A DNA stretch of 64,000 nucleotides from Mycolicibacterium tokaiense (GTDB taxonomy: Bacteria > Actinomycetota > Actinomycetes > Mycobacteriales > Mycobacteriaceae): the NCBI RefSeq assembly GCF_010725885.1, contig NZ_AP022600.1, positions 1,550,001 through 1,614,000 on the forward strand, read 5' to 3'. The translations under genes and the position numbers were made by a program. A model generated the notes under the pieces. The model was given only the letters and a program-made list of their open reading frames with translations, was not told the origin of the DNA and searched no databases. Shown here piece by piece: positions 20,701 to 29,064 of the stretch. Numbering within the stretch: the stretch's first letter is position 1; each line of letters starts with the position of its first letter.

Positions 20701-21183
20701 TCACAGGCCGAGGCCGGACAGACTGGGATGGTCGGCAGGGCGCGGGCCGCTGCGGTCCCAGAAGAATTTCCGGTCGCTCTCCTGGATCGGCACGTCATTG
20801 ATGCTGGCATGCCGGTGAGTCATCAGACCGGACTCGTTGAACATCCAGTTCTCGTTGCCGTACGCACGGAACCATGCGCCGGAGCCGTCGTGATACTCGT
20901 AGGCGAACCGCACCGCGATGCGGTTGTCGCTGTGCGCCCACAGTTCCTTGATCAAGCGGTACTCGTGCTCACGTTCCCACTTGCCGGCGAGGAACTCGAC
21001 AATGTTCTCCCGGCCGGTGACGAATTCCGAGCGGTTTCGCCAGCGGCTGTCCAGCGAGTAGGCCATGGACACGACCTGGGGATCGCGGGTGTTCCACGCA
21101 TCCTCGGCCAGCCGGACCTTACGGGTGGCGGACTCGTCAGTGAAGGGCGGGACCGGGAGTTTCACTTCTGTCGACGTGGTCAT
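20701..21183 (-). CDS. DUF1348 / NTF2-like protein
   Basis: 160 aa. NTF2-like fold of the DUF1348 type, recognised by [38 protein letters not shown] (seen as [14 protein letters not shown]) and [22 protein letters not shown] (seen as FRAYGNENW), followed by [13 protein letters not shown]. The biochemical role of DUF1348 proteins is unknown; several lie beside TetR regulators and stress genes. It is divergent from the TetR at 21278, and two palindromic operators lie between them, so this is the likely target of that repressor. Confidence 0.85.
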   Translation of the reverse strand: MTTSTEVKLPVPPFTDESATRKVRLAEDAWNTRDPQVVSMAYSLDSRWRNRSEFVTGRENIVEFLAGKWEREHEYRLIKELWAHSDNRIAVRFAYEYHDGSGAWFRAYGNENWMFNESGLMTHRHASINDVPIQESDRKFFWDRSGPRPADHPSLSGLGL

Positions 21184-21213
21184 GTCGTCTCACTTTCGGG
21201 CGGGTCGTCGTTG

Positions 21214-21231
21214 GTAGACAGGTTTGTCTAC
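21214..21231. promoter_or_regulatory. TetR operator palindrome, distal copy
   Basis: GTAGACA and TGTCTAC arms with a 4-bp spacer (GGTT). Lies 31 bp upstream of the DUF1348 start and shares both arms with the second palindrome at 21249-21270. Confidence 0.78.
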
Positions 21232-21248
21232 ATGAGTGACGGTAGCTT

Positions 21249-21270
21249 GTGTAGACAGATCTGTCTACAC
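21249..21270. promoter_or_regulatory. TetR operator palindrome, proximal copy (perfect 22 bp)
   Basis: The half GTGTAGACAGA is followed immediately by its exact complement. Centre-to-centre distance to the other copy is 37 bp. Ends 8 bp before the TetR start, so repression of its own gene is very likely. Confidence 0.85.
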
Positions 21271-21277
21271 TAAGGCT

Positions 21278-21877
21278 GTGAGCGTGACCGACATCCTGGA
21301 TCCCCCGCTTGACCTGTCGTCCCTGTCTGCGCGTGAGCGCATTCTGAGCACTGCCTATCGGCTGTTCTACCGCGACGGAATCCGCGCGACCGGAATCGAC
21401 ACCGTGATCGCCGAGGCCCGGGTCACCAAGGTGACGTTCTACCGCCACTTCCCCAGTAAGGATGCGCTGATCATCGCCTTCCTCGAACTCCGCCACCACC
21501 GCTGGATGCAGTGGTTTCGGGAGGCGCTGGCGCGGCATGCCGCCGCGGGTAGGCAGAGGCGCGCGCCGGTCGTCGCGGCCGTCGAGGAGTGGCTCACGGC
21601 GGAGTCGTTCCGCGGATGCGCCTTCATCAACAGTGTCAACGAGCTCGGCGGCGACCTACCCGAGGTGCACGACATCGCGGCGAGGCACAAGGCCGACATG
21701 GTTGCCGCGATCAGGGACACCCTGCCGCCGGGACCGCACCGCGCCCGCACGGCCCAGGCTCTGGGCGTAGCTGTGGACGGCGCAGTGGTGCACGCCCAGT
21801 ACACCTGTGGGGCAGCTGCTGCGGTCAAGGCCTTGGCGACCATCGCCGACGCACTCATGGCGAGTGTGCCCGAGTAG
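21278..21877 (+). CDS. TetR-family transcriptional repressor
   Basis: 199 aa. N-terminal helix-turn-helix: RERILSTAYRLFYRDGIRATG, then IDTVIAEARVTKVTFYRHFPSKDAL (recognition helix VTKVTFYRHF). The C-terminal ligand domain has GCAFINSVNELG and a Thr/Ala-rich end. GTG 21278 is selected, with a second in-frame GTG at 21284; upstream codons would run through the operator. Two palindromes with GTAGACA half-sites lie between it and the divergent DUF1348 gene, which it probably represses along with itself. Confidence 0.9.
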   Translation: MSVTDILDPPLDLSSLSARERILSTAYRLFYRDGIRATGIDTVIAEARVTKVTFYRHFPSKDALIIAFLELRHHRWMQWFREALARHAAAGRQRRAPVVAAVEEWLTAESFRGCAFINSVNELGGDLPEVHDIAARHKADMVAAIRDTLPPGPHRARTAQALGVAVDGAVVHAQYTCGAAAAVKALATIADALMASVPE

Positions 21878-22036
21878 CCTCCAAGCCAACGGCTTTCGCA
21901 ATCCGGCCACTGACGTTCGCTTCGGCGCCGGACATATTTTGTTTTCCTAATCAAAATTGACGATTCCGCAGACAGCTCAACTTACTTCCGAGTAGGTTCC
22001 GTCTGTTGTTGGTCACATTCAGGTAAAGGAAAGCCC

Positions 22037-23419
22037 ATGCACGCTGCTGCCCGTTCCTCTCTCGCCGCCGGTGTCGCGCTGGTCAGCGCCGGTGCAATTG
22101 CGGTCAGCCCGGTACATCCGCCGGTGCTGCGCGGCGAGGCCGTCAGCCCGTCGGTCCAGCTCAGCGCGGCCATCGACCCGATCACCCCGTGGCTGGAAAC
22201 GTTCAACGACGCCGAGATCAACTTCGCCAACCTGGCCGCCGCCTGGCTGGAGGCACCGGCGCCGGTACTGCAGCAGATCATCGCCAACCAGATCGGCTAT
22301 CTGAGCCAGCTCCCCGACTTCCCGGCCATTGCCGAGCAGATCGCGCAGAACACCGTTGCAGCCATTCAGGCGCCGTTCGCCGAGGACCTCAGCACGCTGG
22401 ACTCGCTGCACGCCATCATCTACGACCTGCTGCTCAACGGCTTGCCGCCGATCATCGACCCGGTGGTGCCGGCGAACCTGACCCCGCTGGTGGAGTTCAG
22501 CACCACCTACCTCAGCGGTGTCCTGCTCGGTCTGGTGGGCCCGATCATCAACCCCGTGCTGGCGCTCGGCGGCAGCCTGCAGTCGGTGGTCGACAACCTG
22601 ACCAGCAGCGCCCCCGACATCGAGGCCGCGCTCAACACCGTGATCAACACCCCGGCCGCCATGGTGGACGCGTTTCTCAACGGAGGCCAGTCCATCGACA
22701 TCACCCCCCTGCTCAACGCTGTCGGCGTCGAGTCTCCCCTTCCCGGCCTGACCTTCTCCGCCGACTTGGTGTTCGGCGGCCTGCTCAGCCCGGGCGGATC
22801 GATCTTCAACGCCCTCACCATCGACCTCGGCGACGGCAGCGGCCCCATCGGCGTGGGCCCGGGTGCGCTCGGTTCACTGATCGGCATGGCCCAGCAGATC
22901 GCCAAGGCCCTCGGCTGGGATGGAACCGGCAATCCTCTTGCCCCGCCGCTGGATACGCCCGAGCCGGCCACCAGCGAGGTCGACGCCGTGACTGCGACGC
23001 CGAGCAAGAACGCGGCGTTGGTGAATGTCGACCTGCCGACGGCGGCGCCGGCGTCGGGCCCAGAGATTGCGGATCCGGCGGCCGAGGCCCCGGCTGCCGA
23101 CATCGAGGGCGAGGGCGATTCCACACCCGCGCAACCGCAGGGGTCCGACAGTGGCACCGCCACCGACGACGAGGCCGCAGAGGACGTCGAAGCTGACGAG
23201 CCCGTGACCGAGACCGAGGACGAGTCGACCGAGGAGAGCGCGGCCGCTGACGAAGACAGCTCGGCGGAGGACGAGGACAGCGCCGAGGGCAGCGAGACCG
23301 AGGAGTCGAGTCCGGAGTCGGAGCCGAGCTCTGAATCGACCGACAGCACCGAGTCGAACGACTCCAGCGGGTCCGACGACGGCGGTGACGCCTCCTCCAA
23401 CGACTCCGCCGCGGAGTAG
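22037..23419 (+). CDS. gjpA: GjpA-type mycobacterial outer-membrane porin with acidic tail
   Basis: 460 aa. N-terminal signal segment (AARSSLAAGVALVSAGAIAVSP) followed by the family body rich in PITPWLETFNDAEINFANL-like, ANLTPLVEF and VVDNLTSSAPDIEAAL elements, and the FNALTIDLGDG segment. These match proteins annotated as GjpA porins of mycolic-acid bacteria. The last ~105 residues are an extreme Glu/Asp/Ser/Thr tail. ATG 22037 follows a good AAAGGAAAG site. A weak TTGACG at 21957 may mark its promoter. Monocistronic, with a strong hairpin terminator just after the stop. Porin function is by family only. Confidence 0.78.
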   Translation: MHAAARSSLAAGVALVSAGAIAVSPVHPPVLRGEAVSPSVQLSAAIDPITPWLETFNDAEINFANLAAAWLEAPAPVLQQIIANQIGYLSQLPDFPAIAEQIAQNTVAAIQAPFAEDLSTLDSLHAIIYDLLLNGLPPIIDPVVPANLTPLVEFSTTYLSGVLLGLVGPIINPVLALGGSLQSVVDNLTSSAPDIEAALNTVINTPAAMVDAFLNGGQSIDITPLLNAVGVESPLPGLTFSADLVFGGLLSPGGSIFNALTIDLGDGSGPIGVGPGALGSLIGMAQQIAKALGWDGTGNPLAPPLDTPEPATSEVDAVTATPSKNAALVNVDLPTAAPASGPEIADPAAEAPAADIEGEGDSTPAQPQGSDSGTATDDEAAEDVEADEPVTETEDESTEESAAADEDSSAEDEDSAEGSETEESSPESEPSSESTDSTESNDSSGSDDGGDASSNDSAAE

Positions 23420-23428
23420 ACGACCAGC

Positions 23429-23461
23429 ACAGCCCCGAGCCTGTCCGCGGCTCGGGGCTGT
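23429..23461 (+). terminator. Hairpin terminator after gjpA
   Basis: Perfect 13-bp stem (ACAGCCCCGAGCC with GGCTCGGGGCTGT) and a 7-nt loop beginning 10 bp after the gjpA stop. No U-tract follows; such I-shaped terminators are usual in mycobacteria. Confidence 0.85.
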
Positions 23462-23493
23462 CTTGGCCCGGACTCTCTCACATCCTGCACACT

Positions 23494-25254
23494 GTGCGGG
23501 TGAAGCGGCCCGCCCCACCGATCACCTTGCTCACCGACCCGTTCCTGCAGCGGCCGCACCCGGATGTCACCGAAGTGGCGTGGTTCACCGAGTTCGGCGG
23601 CGGTACACACCACGTGATCGTCGGCGAACCGGTGGCAGCGATGTCGGCGGAGCAGGTACACCGGCTCATCGCAGGCGAGTCTGCCCCGGGCGTGCGGGTG
23701 GTCAGCGCCCACACCACCACGTTGTCGCGGGTCGCCGAGGACGCTGAGTCGCGGTTGCCGCCGGGCCGCAGACCGGCGCAGGGCATCGTCGCCAGAGCTG
23801 TCCATCGGCATCACGCCCTGATCGACGTACCCGCAGGCGTCCGAACCCCGTACCGCGTGGCCAGTGTGACCGGTGCGGCAATCGCCGTTTCCGACAGCTT
23901 CACCGTCCGCGGGCCGCTCCGGCCCGGCGAGCCCGCGGTGATCATGCTGACCTCCGACCACCAGCTGACCGTCAACACCGCGGCCAACCTGCACTTCGCC
24001 GCCGCCACCATCACCTCGCACCTCGGCGCCATCGATGCGGTCTTCGCCGCAGGCGACCTGGTGAACGTGCCTGACCGGGCGTCGGAGTGGTTCGACGATG
24101 ACAGCGGCTCGGGCTTCTTTCCCACGATGCAGGCGCGGGGCGCCCGCACCGGCACCGACGGAAGGGTCTACCGCGGCGGTCAGATCCTCCAGCACGCGCC
24201 CATCTATCCGGCGATCGGTAACCACGACGTGCAGGGCCGACGCGCTGGACACAGCACCTTGGCCGCGTCGTTCAGCAATCCCGTCCCCCGCGCTGTGGCC
24301 GAGGCCGAGTACCACCGCAACGCCGCAGCGATCAATCCGGGTGATGACCCGGGTGTCAAAGCCTCGTGGATCGAGGACAACTCGTTCTCCACCACCACGT
24401 TCCAGGAGATCTTCTCGTTGCCCGGCGGCAGGCCCTACTACGCCACCACCGTGGGCGACGTCCGGCTCATCGTGCTGTTCGCCACCCGGGCCTGGCGCGG
24501 TGAAGGTGCCGATCCGGATCCGGCCATGCGCACCGCCACCACGCGATACCAGGATTGCCGTACTTCTGTGGACGATCCACTGGAGCGCGGACACGGTGCG
24601 CTTCTCTTCGAGGATCTCGGTGTCGGTTCACGCCAATATGATTGGTTACGAGAGGAGTTGGAGTCCCCGGCTTTCCGCGCCGCCCGGTACACCGTGGTCA
24701 TGCTGCACGAGGGCCCGCACAGTCTGGGCGAGAACGCCACGCCGCCGTTCGCGCACCCGCTGCGTACCGAAGACCGTGACGCCCGCGGGACGGTGGTCGG
24801 ATATCGCTATGACTACCCGGCTGCCGAGGACATCCTGCTGCATGACGTAGCGCCTCTGCTCGAAGCCGCGGGAGTGGACCTCGTGCTCAACGGCCACAAC
24901 CACCTGTGGAACCGATTTGTCTCTCCCACGGGTGTCAACTACCTCGAGGGGTCGAACACCGGCAACAGCTTCGGCGCCTTCGACCCCGCATCGGGCAGGC
25001 AGCGCCGGGTACCTCCAGCGCCCTGGAACCCCGAGAACTATTGCGTGCACGGTGATCCCGGCGGCCTCCGGCCTGCACTGCCGACCACGGCACCCGTCAC
25101 CGACACCCTGGGCCGACCGCTGCCCTTCATCGCCGACGACAATCTCGTGGTGTTCCAGGCGCTGGACACCGGAACCGGCACGGTCACCAGTTGGTATGTC
25201 GACATGGCGGACCCGCACGGCTCGGCGGTCATGTTCGACGTACTCCAACTCTGA
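23494..25254 (+). CDS. Metallophosphoesterase family protein
   Basis: 586 aa. The middle and C-terminal parts contain calcineurin-like phosphoesterase signatures: LTSDHQLT (in place of the canonical D-x-H), VFAAGDLVNVPDRASEWFDD with the GD motif, AIGNHDVQGR with GNHD, the metal His in VVMLHEGPH, and LVLNGHNHLWNR with GHxH. The N-terminal ~200 residues form an Ig-like/fibronectin-type lead domain as in purple-acid-phosphatase relatives. There is no signal peptide, so it is probably cytoplasmic. GTG 23494 or GTG 23500 may be the start. Substrate unknown; it stands alone 32 bp after the gjpA terminator and just before the phosphonate operon. Confidence 0.83.
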   Translation: MRVKRPAPPITLLTDPFLQRPHPDVTEVAWFTEFGGGTHHVIVGEPVAAMSAEQVHRLIAGESAPGVRVVSAHTTTLSRVAEDAESRLPPGRRPAQGIVARAVHRHHALIDVPAGVRTPYRVASVTGAAIAVSDSFTVRGPLRPGEPAVIMLTSDHQLTVNTAANLHFAAATITSHLGAIDAVFAAGDLVNVPDRASEWFDDDSGSGFFPTMQARGARTGTDGRVYRGGQILQHAPIYPAIGNHDVQGRRAGHSTLAASFSNPVPRAVAEAEYHRNAAAINPGDDPGVKASWIEDNSFSTTTFQEIFSLPGGRPYYATTVGDVRLIVLFATRAWRGEGADPDPAMRTATTRYQDCRTSVDDPLERGHGALLFEDLGVGSRQYDWLREELESPAFRAARYTVVMLHEGPHSLGENATPPFAHPLRTEDRDARGTVVGYRYDYPAAEDILLHDVAPLLEAAGVDLVLNGHNHLWNRFVSPTGVNYLEGSNTGNSFGAFDPASGRQRRVPPAPWNPENYCVHGDPGGLRPALPTTAPVTDTLGRPLPFIADDNLVVFQALDTGTGTVTSWYVDMADPHGSAVMFDVLQL

Positions 25255-25321
25255 GATATTCGCGTCCCTCCGTTCCTCCGTCCGTCCGCGATACGTTGCG
25301 CCGTCCGACAGACCCCGTTAA

Positions 25322-25368
25322 CCGGCAGTTAGAACTACTTATCTAGACATGTAGACACCAACTGCCGG
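25322..25368. promoter_or_regulatory. Inverted repeat enclosing a candidate PhnF operator upstream of phnD
   Basis: CCGGCAGTT (25322-25330) and AACTGCCGG (25360-25368) are exact 9-bp complements. Between them lie two near-matches to the GntR/HutC core GTnTAnAC: ATCTAGAC at 25341-25348 and TGTAGACA at 25350-25357. The site lies 24-70 bp before the phnD start, where the GntR regulator encoded in the same operon would be expected to bind. Confidence 0.45.
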
Positions 25369-25391
25369 AGAGCAACAGAACGGGAAATCCA

Positions 25392-26282
25392 ATGTTCGGA
25401 CACAGATTCAGCGCAGGCGCTGTCGTAGCACTGTCCGCGGCGATGCTCGCTGTCGGCTGCAGCAGTGCGCCCACCGACGAGGAACAGGCCGGCACCGTCC
25501 GCTTTGCCGTCACGGATCTGCAGGGTCTCGAGGAACTGCAACGCGAATTCGGCGCATTCCAGGGAGCGCTGGAAGAGTACTCCGGACTCGACATCGAGTT
25601 CGTCGCAGTGAACGACCGCACCGCTGCCGCGGCCGCCCTGGGTGCCGACCGGGTGGATGTCGTGTTCACCGGGCCCGCCGAATACGTCGTCATCCACGAA
25701 CGCACCGGGGCTGAGCCCATCGTCGCCATCGACCGTGACAACTACCGCTCCTGCATCTACACCCGCGCCGACAGCGACATCACCAGTCTCGACCAACTGC
25801 GCGGCAAGAAAGTCGCCATGACCGACGTCGGTTCCACCAGCGGTCATCTCGGCCCCTCGCAGCTCCTGATGGACGCGGGCCTGCAACCGACCGCCGACGT
25901 CGAGATCCTCACCGTCGGTGACGCCGTGCACCAGGCGCTCAAGCGGGGCGATGTCGACGCTGCCGGCGTCGGATGCCATGACTATGACGAGGCCATGGCC
26001 ACCGACGACGCCACCCAGTTCCGGGTGATCGAGCGCGGCGAGAACCTGCCGCCGGATCTGCTGGTCGGCCGTCAAGGCCTCGACCCACAGACCTCGGCTG
26101 CACTCAAAACTGCCTTTCAGGAACACTTTCCGGAGCTGCTGACCGCAATGTTGGAAGGCAAGGACAACGCCAAGTTCGCCGGCGCGGAACTCGTCGAAGT
26201 AACCGACCGGGATTACGACCGTGTTCGGTCCATGTACCAAGCGGTCGGCGTCAACGACTTCTCCCAGTTCCTGGGGAACTGA
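25392..26282 (+). CDS. phnD: Phosphonate ABC transporter substrate-binding lipoprotein PhnD
   Basis: 296 aa. Signal sequence with the lipobox LAVGC (Cys ~23), then the family pattern: VRFAVTDLQGLEELQREF, DVVFTGPAEYVV, KVAMTDVGSTSGHLGP (phosphonate-binding S/T-rich loop) and HQALKRGDVDAAGVGCHDYD. Captures phosphonates (or phosphate/phosphite) at the outer face for PhnCE. First gene of the phn operon, preceded by a likely PhnF operator. The overall pattern fits the PhnD family rather than the PstS family. Confidence 0.9.
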   Translation: MFGHRFSAGAVVALSAAMLAVGCSSAPTDEEQAGTVRFAVTDLQGLEELQREFGAFQGALEEYSGLDIEFVAVNDRTAAAAALGADRVDVVFTGPAEYVVIHERTGAEPIVAIDRDNYRSCIYTRADSDITSLDQLRGKKVAMTDVGSTSGHLGPSQLLMDAGLQPTADVEILTVGDAVHQALKRGDVDAAGVGCHDYDEAMATDDATQFRVIERGENLPPDLLVGRQGLDPQTSAALKTAFQEHFPELLTAMLEGKDNAKFAGAELVEVTDRDYDRVRSMYQAVGVNDFSQFLGN

Positions 26283-26283
26283 G

Positions 26284-27087
26284 GTGGTCACGTCCTCCCG
26301 CCTGCCGGGTCTCAACCCTGCCCGCACCGCCGCCGACATGGCAATCGAGGTCCGGGATCTCCGGATGCGCTTCCGACGAGGCAACGCAGACGTCCTCGCG
26401 GGGGTCGATCTCCGGATCGGGCACGGCGAGACGGTGGCTCTGATCGGAACCAACGGTGCGGGCAAGTCCACTCTGTTGCGCTGCCTGGTTCGGTTGATCG
26501 AACCCACCAGCGGCACAGTGGCTCTGGCCGGGACGGACGTGACCGCCGCGCCGAAGCGTGCGTTGCGGGGCATCCGGCGCGACGTCGGCTTCGTCTTCCA
26601 GCGCTTCCACCTCATTCCTCGTCTCACGGTGTTCCACAACGTCGTCCACGGCGCCATGGGGCGGCACGGCACCCGCTGCGCCTGGCCGCTGACCAGCCCG
26701 GCCGACGTGCGTCGCGAGGCCATGGAGAGCCTGGAGCAAGTGGGCCTGGCCGGGATGGCCGGCCAGCGGGTCGACACCTTGTCGGGGGGCCAACAGCAGC
26801 GCGTGGCGATCGCTCGGATGCTGATGCAGCGACCGACGCTGATCCTGGCTGATGAACCGGTGGCCAGCCTGGACCCGGCCTCGGCGACCACGGTCATGGA
26901 GCTGCTGTCCTCGATCGCCGCCGAACGCAACGTCACTGTGGTGATGGCCCTACACCAGATGGATCTGGCCCTGCGCTACGCCAGCCGAGTGGTCGGGTTA
27001 CGCGGCGGCACAGTCGAGTTCGATCAACTATCCGCGGACTGCGATGCAGCGCAGTTGGCTCCGGTCTTCGCCGGCGGTGTCTCATGA
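26284..27087 (+). CDS. phnC: Phosphonate ABC transporter ATP-binding protein PhnC
   Basis: 267 aa. Walker A GTNGAGKST (residues ~57-65), Q-loop FVFQRFHLIPRLTVFHNV typical of PhnC, signature LSGGQQQRVAIARML, Walker B LILADEPVASLDP and H-loop MALHQMDLA. The GTG at 26284, 1 bp after the phnD stop, is used; an ATG at 26338 would also leave the ABC domain complete. It overlaps phnE by 4 bp. It hydrolyses ATP for phosphonate import with PhnD and PhnE. Confidence 0.92.
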   Translation: MVTSSRLPGLNPARTAADMAIEVRDLRMRFRRGNADVLAGVDLRIGHGETVALIGTNGAGKSTLLRCLVRLIEPTSGTVALAGTDVTAAPKRALRGIRRDVGFVFQRFHLIPRLTVFHNVVHGAMGRHGTRCAWPLTSPADVRREAMESLEQVGLAGMAGQRVDTLSGGQQQRVAIARMLMQRPTLILADEPVASLDPASATTVMELLSSIAAERNVTVVMALHQMDLALRYASRVVGLRGGTVEFDQLSADCDAAQLAPVFAGGVS

Positions 27088-27917
27088 GCCGCGCCACGAT
27101 GCCGCCACCGGGCGACACCACGGTGTCACCACCGCGGTTACGGCGGCCCAGCCTGTTCTCGCTGGTGATCGTGCTCGTGGTCGGCGGCCTGCTCGTTCAC
27201 GGCTGGACCCAGGGCGCCGCCTTGCATCCCGACTCACTGGCCTCCGGTGTGTTCCGCCTCGGCGACTTCCTGTCCGACGCAGTTCCCCCCGACACCCACC
27301 GGCTGGGCCCCATCCTCAAGGCGCTGCTCGTGACTGTGGAGATGGCGTTGCTCGGGACCGTCGTCGGGGTGATCCTGAGCGTACCGCTGGCTGTACTCGC
27401 CGCGCGCAACACCTCACCGCACTGGTCGCTGTATGCGCTGAGCCGGGGCATCATCACCGTCAGCAGGACCATCCCCGACCTGGTGTGGGGTCTGATCTTC
27501 GTGATCGCGGTGGGACTCGGGCCCGAGGCGGGTGTGCTGGCGATCGCGGTGGACGTGATGGGTTTCTGCGGCCGATTCTTCGCCGAGAGCATCGAGGACA
27601 TCGACCCCGGGCGCATCGAAGGCCTGCACGCGCTGGGGGCACCCCGCTTCGGAGTGCTCGCCGGCGGCGTCCTTCCCGCCTGCACACCGTCCTTCGTCAC
27701 CACATCGATGTTCGCCCTGGAATCCTCCGCACGATCCTCGGTGGTCCTCGGACTGGTCGGCGCCGGCGGCATCGGCATTGAACTGGCGACCTCGATGACG
27801 TTGCTGCGCTATGACGAAGCCGCCACCATCATCCTGGCGATCCTTGTCGTTGTGGTGGCATTCGAGAGGGCCGCTGCGGCGATACGTCGGCGCGTCCTGG
27901 GAAGTGACGGACGGTGA
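27084..27917 (+). CDS. phnE: Phosphonate ABC transporter permease PhnE
   Basis: 277 aa. About six hydrophobic segments; contains the binding-protein-dependent transport coupling pattern in GRIEGLHALGAPRFGVLAGGVLP (as EGLHALGAPRFGVL) and the PhnE-typical RTIPDLVWGLIFV and VLGLVGAGGIGIEL. ATGA overlap with phnC; GTGA overlap with the following regulator. Only one permease gene is present; PhnE works as a homodimer. Confidence 0.92.
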   Translation: MSRATMPPPGDTTVSPPRLRRPSLFSLVIVLVVGGLLVHGWTQGAALHPDSLASGVFRLGDFLSDAVPPDTHRLGPILKALLVTVEMALLGTVVGVILSVPLAVLAARNTSPHWSLYALSRGIITVSRTIPDLVWGLIFVIAVGLGPEAGVLAIAVDVMGFCGRFFAESIEDIDPGRIEGLHALGAPRFGVLAGGVLPACTPSFVTTSMFALESSARSSVVLGLVGAGGIGIELATSMTLLRYDEAATIILAILVVVVAFERAAAAIRRRVLGSDGR

Positions 27918-28651
27918 TCAGCAACCATCAGGACATGATCAACAGGTACGCGGGGCAGCCGCTCTACCGCCAACTGAGCGACGTATTGGAAACCCGCCTC
28001 ACCCGGCAGGCCAAGCCCGGCGACAAGCTGCCCAGCGAAGCCGAACTGTCCCGGGAGTTCGATGTCAACCGCCTCACGGTGCGGCGGGCACTCGACGAAC
28101 TCAATCAGCGTGGCCTCATTGAAACCGTCCGTGGTAAGGGCTCTTTCGTCGCCACGCCCAGGATGCGGTACGACATGTCGGCCGGCAGCGACGCAAGCTT
28201 CACCCGCAACATGCGCGAGCTCGGGCACCGGGTGGACATCACCGTTCTGTCCACCGGCATCGTCGAGACGTCCGAGCGTAGCGACGCGCTCCAGACCGCG
28301 CAGCCCCTGTTCGTGTGCCGGACACTGCGGCTCGTCGACGGCGAGCCGTGGTCGATGTCGATGACTTCGGTGCCCACCGAACGGTTCCCGCAGTTGGCCC
28401 AGCAGTGGGCCGGGGACACTTCACTGTTCGACCATCTGCTCGACCATTACGGAGTACGGATGCGCCGGGCACCACGCACCTTTGCGGCCAGCCTGGCCGA
28501 ACCCGAGGAAGCCGAACACCTCCGGATCAGGGTCGGGGCAGCAATTCTGGAGATGCGCGGCCTGAACATCGACCAGGACGGCAGCCCGGTGGCCGCAGTG
28601 CAACACCGCTTCCGCGGCGACCAGGTCCAATTTACGGTGGATCTCGGATGA
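27914..28651 (+). CDS. phnF: GntR/HutC-family regulator PhnF
   Basis: 245 aa. N-terminal winged helix (YRQLSDVLETRLTRQAKPGDKLPSE region with EAELSREFDVNRLTVRRALDELNQRGLIE as the recognition part) and a C-terminal UTRA effector domain (FTRNMRELGHRVD through FRGDQVQFTVDL). It is the phosphonate-pathway repressor by family and position. GTG 27914 overlaps phnE; an internal ATG at 27935 is a possible start. Placement between transport and lyase genes, with a candidate operator before phnD, implies control of the whole operon including itself. Confidence 0.88.
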   Translation: MISNHQDMINRYAGQPLYRQLSDVLETRLTRQAKPGDKLPSEAELSREFDVNRLTVRRALDELNQRGLIETVRGKGSFVATPRMRYDMSAGSDASFTRNMRELGHRVDITVLSTGIVETSERSDALQTAQPLFVCRTLRLVDGEPWSMSMTSVPTERFPQLAQQWAGDTSLFDHLLDHYGVRMRRAPRTFAASLAEPEEAEHLRIRVGAAILEMRGLNIDQDGSPVAAVQHRFRGDQVQFTVDLG

Positions 28652-29064
28652 GTCCCGAAGAACGCATGGAGGCACTGAGTTTCGCCGACCCGCAGACGCT
28701 GGAACAGCTGGCCGACGACATCCTGGCCACGGCCGTGCCGGTGGCGGTGATCACCGGGCCGGAATCGGTCACCGCCGCGGTTCGGGTGCCCATCCCGGGG
28801 ACGGACGACGCCACCACCGTGCTGGGCCACGTGGCCCTGACCCGCTGCACCGTCGAACTGGCAGGTACCCGCGGCGACGGCATTCGAACCGGCTATGACC
28901 CGGCGGTGGCCGCCGCCGCCGCGATCTGTGACGCGGAGTACGAACGCGACGGACCGCACCGCGAGCAGGTCGAACAACTGTGCCGCGATGCTGTGCACGA
29001 GCGGGCCGTGCGGGCACGCAGGCGTGCCGACCTGGTGTCGTCGACCCGATTGGAGCAGTCATGA
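28648..29064 (+). CDS. phnG: Phosphonate C-P lyase core subunit PhnG
   Basis: 138 aa, similar to the ~150 aa of other PhnG proteins. Recognised by the order in the operon and the motif LGHVALTRCTVELAGTRGDGI-like segment (RCTVELAGTRGDGIRTGYDP), followed by AAAAAICDAEYE. PhnG is part of the PhnGHIJ core complex and works with PhnI and PhnH in making alpha-D-ribose 1-methylphosphonate 5-triphosphate from the phosphonate and ATP. ATG overlaps the phnF stop by 4 bp; its own stop overlaps phnH by 4 bp. Confidence 0.9.
   Translation: MSPEERMEALSFADPQTLEQLADDILATAVPVAVITGPESVTAAVRVPIPGTDDATTVLGHVALTRCTVELAGTRGDGIRTGYDPAVAAAAAICDAEYERDGPHREQVEQLCRDAVHERAVRARRRADLVSSTRLEQS

Noticed and set aside
22507-24594. 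695-codon open frame on the minus strand over gjpA and the metallophosphoesterase
   Set aside because: High-GC antisense shadow; the plus-strand genes have signal peptides, motifs and a terminator, and the minus product shows no family.
25351-25357. GTAGACA upstream of phnD as a third site of the TetR encoded at 21278
   Set aside because: Only one half-site is present; the TetR sites have two arms. It fits better as part of the HutC-type motif.
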